A stretch of 64,000 bases of DNA. It comes from Nemertoderma westbladi. Taxonomy: Eukaryota; Xenacoelomorpha; Nemertodermatida; Nemertodermatidae. The stretch is from NCBI GenBank assembly GCA_032718475.1, contig JAUCBJ010007231.1:36742-100741 (forward strand). The letters run 5' to 3'. A program made the translations under genes and the position numbers. Below, one piece after another: positions 59,107 through 64,000 of the stretch (position 1 is the stretch's first letter; each line of letters begins with the position of its first letter). Below the pieces are notes generated by a model. The model ran no database searches. It was not told where the DNA came from and worked only from the letters and a program-made list of their open reading frames with translations.

Positions 59107-59790
59107 GTAATCGGATGAACTTCTATAGTTACAAATAGATACAAAGATTAAAATACCCAAACCTGTAAGAATCGGTTATGAATTAATACGGAATGTTGCA
59201 CAGTGCACTCTCACCGGCTGGAACCTACTCACTGTTCTTTCCTAACAGCGGTGAAAACAATTGCAACAGAACAAAACGTAAACCTGAAACACCAGTAGCA
59301 TTCTTTCTTGGCTATTAGCTGTGAGGCAGGGAGAGCGCATCACTAATGTTACTATCCGTGGGTAAAGGCATTGGCCCTGTTACTGTGACCATTAAGTAAT
59401 TCATCGCACTTGCCAAGACTTTGCTAAACTAACATTTAGTTTTTTAGTGAAATATCAAATTAATAATTTTATATATTTTTATGTTTCCTTTTCTCGCATA
59501 AATTTAATCACGAATTGTATTTATTTATTTATCAAGCACGTTAAGTAAAAAACCTCACCGGTAGGTGTGTTAGTACCAAAGTATGTAAAAAACTAAAAAG
59601 CAAAAAGACCTAGACGTTGCATGCAATCAGTGATCAGCTGACCTGACAACTGAAGGCATTCTCAGGAAGCCAAGTCAAGAAATGTAGAGAGAAATTCACA
59701 AAGGGAAACAGAACGAGTATTGAAATGAATAGAGAGGTATGTAGGTAACTAACCACTGGGAAGCAGCACCACAAACTTACGCCAATCATG
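59107..59790. other. 3' flank of exon 5, no gene recognised
   Basis: Candidate 3' UTR with ATTAAA at 59148; otherwise AT-rich sequence without recognised features. Confidence 0.4.
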
Positions 59791-59799
59791 TTTCTGCGT

Positions 59800-61270
59800 G
59801 TTGATAGCGGGCTTGCGTGTTTGAATGTAATACATTTCAAGCTACTGGAATACTATGGGGGAGACCCCATGGAAGTTTAGCTATTATGTGTAACAGAACA
59901 ATAGCGTCCCAAGGTGAAACGGTTACATTTAATGATAATCAATCGTATGGGTATTTGAAATCAAATGGCAGCCGTTACTATTTAATTTTAAATGTTTATA
60001 TGCCATATCAATCAGCAGAAAATGATGATTTATTTGACGACTACTTAGGTAGATTTATTTGACGACTACTTAGGTAGACTTAAAAGTATTGTTGAATCTT
60101 TTGAAGTGCCGTGCTGTATCGCAGGTGACTTTAACGCTGGCATTGATACTGATTTCTATGTTAAACTTAGAAATTGGGTTGATGATCATAATTTTTATCT
60201 GGCAGATGTGAGCTGCCTACCATCCGATAGATATACATATGTTTGTGCAGCACATGGTTCCACATTGTGGTTAGACCATGTGGTGTGTACCAATGGCATA
60301 GCTACTGAAACCCATTGGTTTTCATATTGATATGGATTTATTTCATAATAATGGAGCTTCATGTGATAATGTTCGCAGTGACTCTACCAAAATGAGACGC
60401 AATTGGAATAATTTATCTGCACAATGTGTAAATAATTATCATATTAGTATTGATGGATTTTTATTAAATAGCAATGTGATTGGTCTCGTAGATGACTTAT
60501 TGCGCTGTAGTGATACTAAATGTTATGATTAACATCTCGTGACTTATTGTGCTGTAGTGATACTGTTATGCTTAACAACATCTCGTGAGTTATTGTGCTG
60601 TAGTAATGACACTAACTGTTGTGATTATCATCATACCGGTGTAATTGATGATTTATATAAAATTGTTCGTGATTCTCTACAGATGTGGCTGCAGAAAATG
60701 TACCTACAGTAAAAATAAATAATAGCCCTATGGTTGACAAAAATACCTGGCTGGAATGACCTCATAAAATCAATCCATGATGAAGCGCACCTCGCGTTTC
60801 ATCTTTGGAGATCGCTTGGGTCACCATGACGGACCCAGCATCAGCAATACATCGCATCCAAAGCTTGGTTCAAACGAATTTTACGCCAGGTTAAAAGGAA
60901 CGAACAGGCAATAAGGGACAGCAATTAGCCGATGCAATGTTAGACTTTGTGCCCCCCTGACGGATTTTTGGTCTCAAGTGCATAAACAGTCCTCCAATAG
61001 GAGCCACTTCCCTAATAAGGTTGGGGATGCTATTGGGGAGGAAAATATTAGAATAAAGGAAAATATAGGAAAGCAATGGAAAGAACACTTTTCTACTCCT
61101 TATAATTGTGATCTTCCCGATACCAGCCGTGAGTTTGTGGATAATCAATTTAAATCGATTCGTTCAGTAAATCGATTCCTTCAGTAAATTCTCACGAATT
61201 TTCAAAGATTGATATTTTTAACACTATTAATTTACTTTCTAGTGGTAAGATATTGGTGCAGACAATATTT
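59800..61270 (+). pseudogene. LINE I, endonuclease and linker
   Basis: 'GILWGRPHGSLAIMCNRTIA', 'SRYYLILNVYMPYQSAEND', 'VPCCIAGDFNAGIDTDFYVK' (60107-60165, GDFNA block) and 'AAHGSTLWLDHVVC' (60249-60290, the DH block). The linker follows: 'MRRNWNNLSAQCVNNY', 'AHLAFHLWRSLGSP', 'WKEHFSTPYNCDLPD', 'LLSSGK' ending near 61270, before the RT core. Two internal tandem duplications occur: a 25-bp one at 60033-60080 and a ~46-bp triplication at 60490-60615. It resembles LINE D in layout. Truncated at both ends. Confidence 0.8.
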
Positions 61271-61700
61271 CATCCGAACATCTGAAATACGGACGTACAG
61301 AATAATTGTGCAATGGCAAACGTGGCTGGACACCCGGTGATGGCAGTGAGTTACTTTAAAAAAAGCGTTCACATTGGCAGCTTCGCATCGATGTCATAGA
61401 AGTCCACATTCAAACTACTCAAAAAGTTTCATGCATGCATTCTCCAGTCCTAGCTCCTTGGTTAGTCCAGTTTACCTGTAGCGCTAGCATAGTAGCGATA
61501 CACATCCAATGACACTGTCCAAGCAAGGGTCAAAACTGTGCAAAGTCGCCAATGACACTGTGACAGACCTTGATTGCGATTTGTTTGAGTACAATTCCAA
61601 CACGTTGCTGTGTATTGGGGTAGTGCATAAAGGTCAGCTGGTACAACCTGACAATCTGTCAGTCCGTTCCACTTCCACCAGTCATTAAGCTGTTAAGTTG
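61271..61700. other. No gene recognised
   Basis: No recognised coding or repeat feature. Confidence 0.4.
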
Positions 61701-62710
61701 TAAGTCCGCGAAGACCCCATGCAAATTCATCTTGGAAAATTTCTAAATTTTAGCCAGACTACATGTGTACCAAGTTTGGATAGTTTCCATCGAGATTTGG
61801 CTAAGGTGACCACCAGACGTCGCGCTTTTGGCGTGACAGTCCCGCTTTGGAGTCCCTGTCCCACTGTCCCCCGAGATGCCTGGTGGGACACCCGATTGTC
61901 CCGCTTTGGCTGAAACGATCCTGCTTTTCTAGTGAAATGTTGAATATTTTTATTTTAACTCTAACCTAAACTAAACCTTATGGTATGGAAATTTGAAATG
62001 ACTGATCTGACGCACTGCACTGCAGCTGTTAAGTTCACCCACAACTACCTGTACGGGCTGACTGAAATCGAAACTAAAACCATTTATTCAACAAAAACTA
62101 ACTGCCTTCATATTACCGTTTACTGATGAACTTATGTTTAAAGATATCGAACAAGCTTCGTTTGTTTCATTTTCCTTTGACAGTTCAAACCGAATGGTGC
62201 GGTGGCTGATTGCGGCCTATTATTTCCATTTTTTAATGTTTTTCACCTTGGTGAAAAATATTTAAATGTTTAACTATTGACTTTCGGTGATTGTTTTGAT
62301 TAGAATAACATGCCACTGTAACCTGATACTTTCACTTAATTGATTATTAAGATTGGTCGAGATATTATTCGCCAGGAGTGAATCTGGATCAAAAATGATA
62401 GCTTTCGATATTATTTATAAGGAATCTAACTACTGTACATGTGTTCAGAGTTCTGACACATTCCTGGCGCGTTTTTTACCCGAGTCATAAATGTTTTTCA
62501 CCTGGGTGATAAACTGACTTTTCTTCAGACCAAACTGGGCTCAGTTTAGGTGTCCCACTTTGGCACTCTGTGAATCTGGTCACCTTAGATTTGGCTGAGT
62601 TATTAATGATTAAAATTGAACACAACAGAACGACCGGCACCCTGATTGAGTTAGTGGGACCTGTATGCTAAGCAAGCTTACTTTCGTGGCTCGCCTACAA
62701 AAATGATTTA
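61701..62710 (+). repeat. Dispersed repeat, copy 2, split by a MITE
   Basis: 61701-61801 plus 62588-62710 together match 55010-55250. The interruption at 61802-62587 is a separate inverted-repeat element. Confidence 0.85.
61802..62587. mobile_element. Non-autonomous hAT-like element (786 bp)
   Basis: Ends 'taaggtgacca' (61802-61812) and 'tggtcacctta' (62577-62587) are perfect 11-bp inverted repeats and fit the hAT end consensus (YARNG). Perfect 8-bp duplications 'gatttggc' flank it (61794-61801 and 62588-62595). Subterminal 'cccgctttgg' blocks are present at the left, with a 'cccactttgg' counterpart at the right. No transposase. The related copy at 55010-55250 shows the uninterrupted site. 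Its ends differ from the 4-kb hAT at 27.2 kb, so another transposase must have moved it. Confidence 0.93.
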
Positions 62711-63470
62711 ACCAAAGCCCTAAATGTTGTGCAAAGTCTCATTTTGGTAGTATACGGTATATTTAGATGCTACAGTAACGTGTAGATAAAGTTATATATT
62801 TAGGCCACGAGATACATTCTTCCACAGATGATGACTACGATATAAATCGGCAATCTTGTAGTCTTTATGCTAATTTACTTATTAGTAAATTCCATTCTTG
62901 TAATAATTTTGTTTAGGCACGTCTGTTCCGTGCATATTGTACAAATATATATGGCAACGCACTATGACCAAGGACCAATTACTCTGGCAATGCCCATGCC
63001 AAATTACATCCATATGTTTAATGTTGCGGATTGGTGTTGAGCATGGCATAAGCATATTACTACTATTGCCACTATTGTTTGTTAAACAGATATAGCTATT
63101 CTGTTTGCTACAGCCGTCAAACTTTGCCATCGTTTTATTTCTAAATTTACTTTGAATTTTATTTAATTTGTCTATTTTAATGTTTAATACAATCCACTGA
63201 AAACACTCGAAACGGGCGAAATGCGCATACAGGGTGTAGGGACATAAACTCTTTTTAATATACGTCGCAAGACCCTCATCTCAGTTCGACCTTCCCTCCA
63301 GCAGCCCCCTGGAGCGCTGGAGGCTCATCATATAATGTGCCAAATTACTTACAGCTTATAATACAGCTAATCGACTGTTTTTCACCATCCCTAGGATAGG
63401 ATGGTTGATAAGGATACTCTCCCCTCCCACGAGTATGTCACTAACTTGTAACCAACTTAGCTTACCAACG
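62711..63470. other. No gene recognised
   Basis: AT-rich. A 'cgaaacgggcgaaatgcgca' stretch near 63209 resembles the hairpin-bearing 3' ends of retroelements. Confidence 0.4.
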
Positions 63471-63479
63471 TTTGTGCAT

Positions 63480-64000
63480 GCCAGAGTCAGGGCGATTGAA
63501 AGCCTTGCTAAGCGCATAGACCTGTCAGAGCCAGGGCAATTTAAAGCCTTGCTAAGCGTGTAGACCTGTCAGAGACGGGAGATTGAAAGCCTTGCTAAGC
63601 GCGTAGACCTGTCAGAGCCGTGCGATTGAGAGCCTTGCTAAGCGCATAGACCTGTCAGAGCCAGGGTGATTGAAAGCCTTGCTAAGCGTGTAGACCTGTC
63701 AGAGCCGGGCGATTGAGAGCCTTGCTAAGCGCGTAGACCTGTCAGAGCTGGGCGATTGAAAGCCTTGCTAAGCGTGTAGACCTGTCAGAGACGGGAGATT
63801 GAAAGCCTTGCTAAGCGCGTAGACCTGTCAGAGCCGTGCGATTGAGAGCCTTGCTAAGCGCATAGACCTGTCAGAGCCAGGGTGATTGAAAGCCTTGCTA
63901 AGCGTGTAGACCTGTCAGAGCCGGGCGATTGAGAGCCTTGCTAAGCGCGTAGACCTGTCAGAGCTGGGCGATTGAAAGCCTTGCTAAGCGTGTAGACCTC
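63480..64000. repeat. ~43-bp satellite with 216-bp higher-order repeat
   Basis: Units 'gattgaaagccttgctaagc' plus 'gcgtagacctgtcagagccg' repeat about every 43 bp, twelve copies to the window end. Variants (gcg/gtg/gca before tagacc; gattgaaag/gattgagag) recur in the same order every five units, a 216-bp higher-order repeat (63571-63786 and 63787-64000, apparently identical). The array continues beyond the window. Confidence 0.95.

Noticed and set aside
63480-64000. CRISPR-like array
   Set aside because: Units are contiguous without unique spacers, and the sequence is from an animal; it is a satellite.

Overview
This is AT-rich animal (metazoan) nuclear DNA, probably from a marine invertebrate; I cannot name the species. 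The evidence is a spliced, cysteine-rich secreted-protein gene with GT-AG introns, many decayed metazoan transposon families (CR1/L2-like and RTE-like LINEs, BEL/Pao, Ty3/Gypsy, hAT, PIF/Harbinger, Mutator-like), a tRNA-derived SINE, several tandem-repeat families, and CCCTAACCCTAACC-type motifs inside a satellite. There is no bacterial gene organisation, no rRNA, no canonical tRNA gene and no CRISPR array.

Layout. 1-1000: two minisatellites. 2.2-13.4 kb: a layered graveyard in which one CR1/L2-like LINE (element A, + strand) appears to be broken into pieces by a BEL/Pao fragment with its 3' LTR, a poly(G)-bounded repeat, a second LINE (B, - strand) and a SINE. It then joins, in frame, an RTE-type LINE that is internally inverted. 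14.0-18.0 kb: a Gypsy pol fragment (- strand) split by an RTE copy that itself carries a SINE, followed by a PIF/Harbinger transposase split by a 127-bp RTE tail. 19.9-22.0 kb: a 672-codon uninterrupted LINE reverse transcriptase (C). 23-27.2 kb: a LINE with ORF1, endonuclease and RT (D). 27.2-31.2 kb: a complete hAT element with terminal inverted repeats and an 8-bp target duplication.

31.65-59.1 kb: the only clear host gene. Five exons with matching splice phases (1,1,1,0) encode a predicted 355-residue secreted protein: a signal peptide, two six-cysteine PAN/apple-like modules, a short Cys-rich module and a C-terminal module without a name I can give. Its three large introns (14.3, 6.4 and 5.5 kb) are packed with transposons. 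These include a nearly full-length RTE (36.8-42.9 kb) interrupted by a 3.2-kb insertion made of four ~690-bp tandem units, a second RTE with a clean 12-bp target duplication (43.3-44.5 kb), and a Mutator-like transposase carrying an in-frame Thr/Pro-rich decapeptide array (48.4-50.7 kb).

59.8-64 kb: another LINE fragment, a 786-bp non-autonomous hAT-like element with an 8-bp target duplication, and at the right edge a ~43-bp satellite organised in a 216-bp higher-order repeat.

The transposon genes are mostly dead, but nesting, target duplications and within-window empty sites allow the relative order of insertion to be read. Coordinates of TE boundaries without target duplications are approximate.
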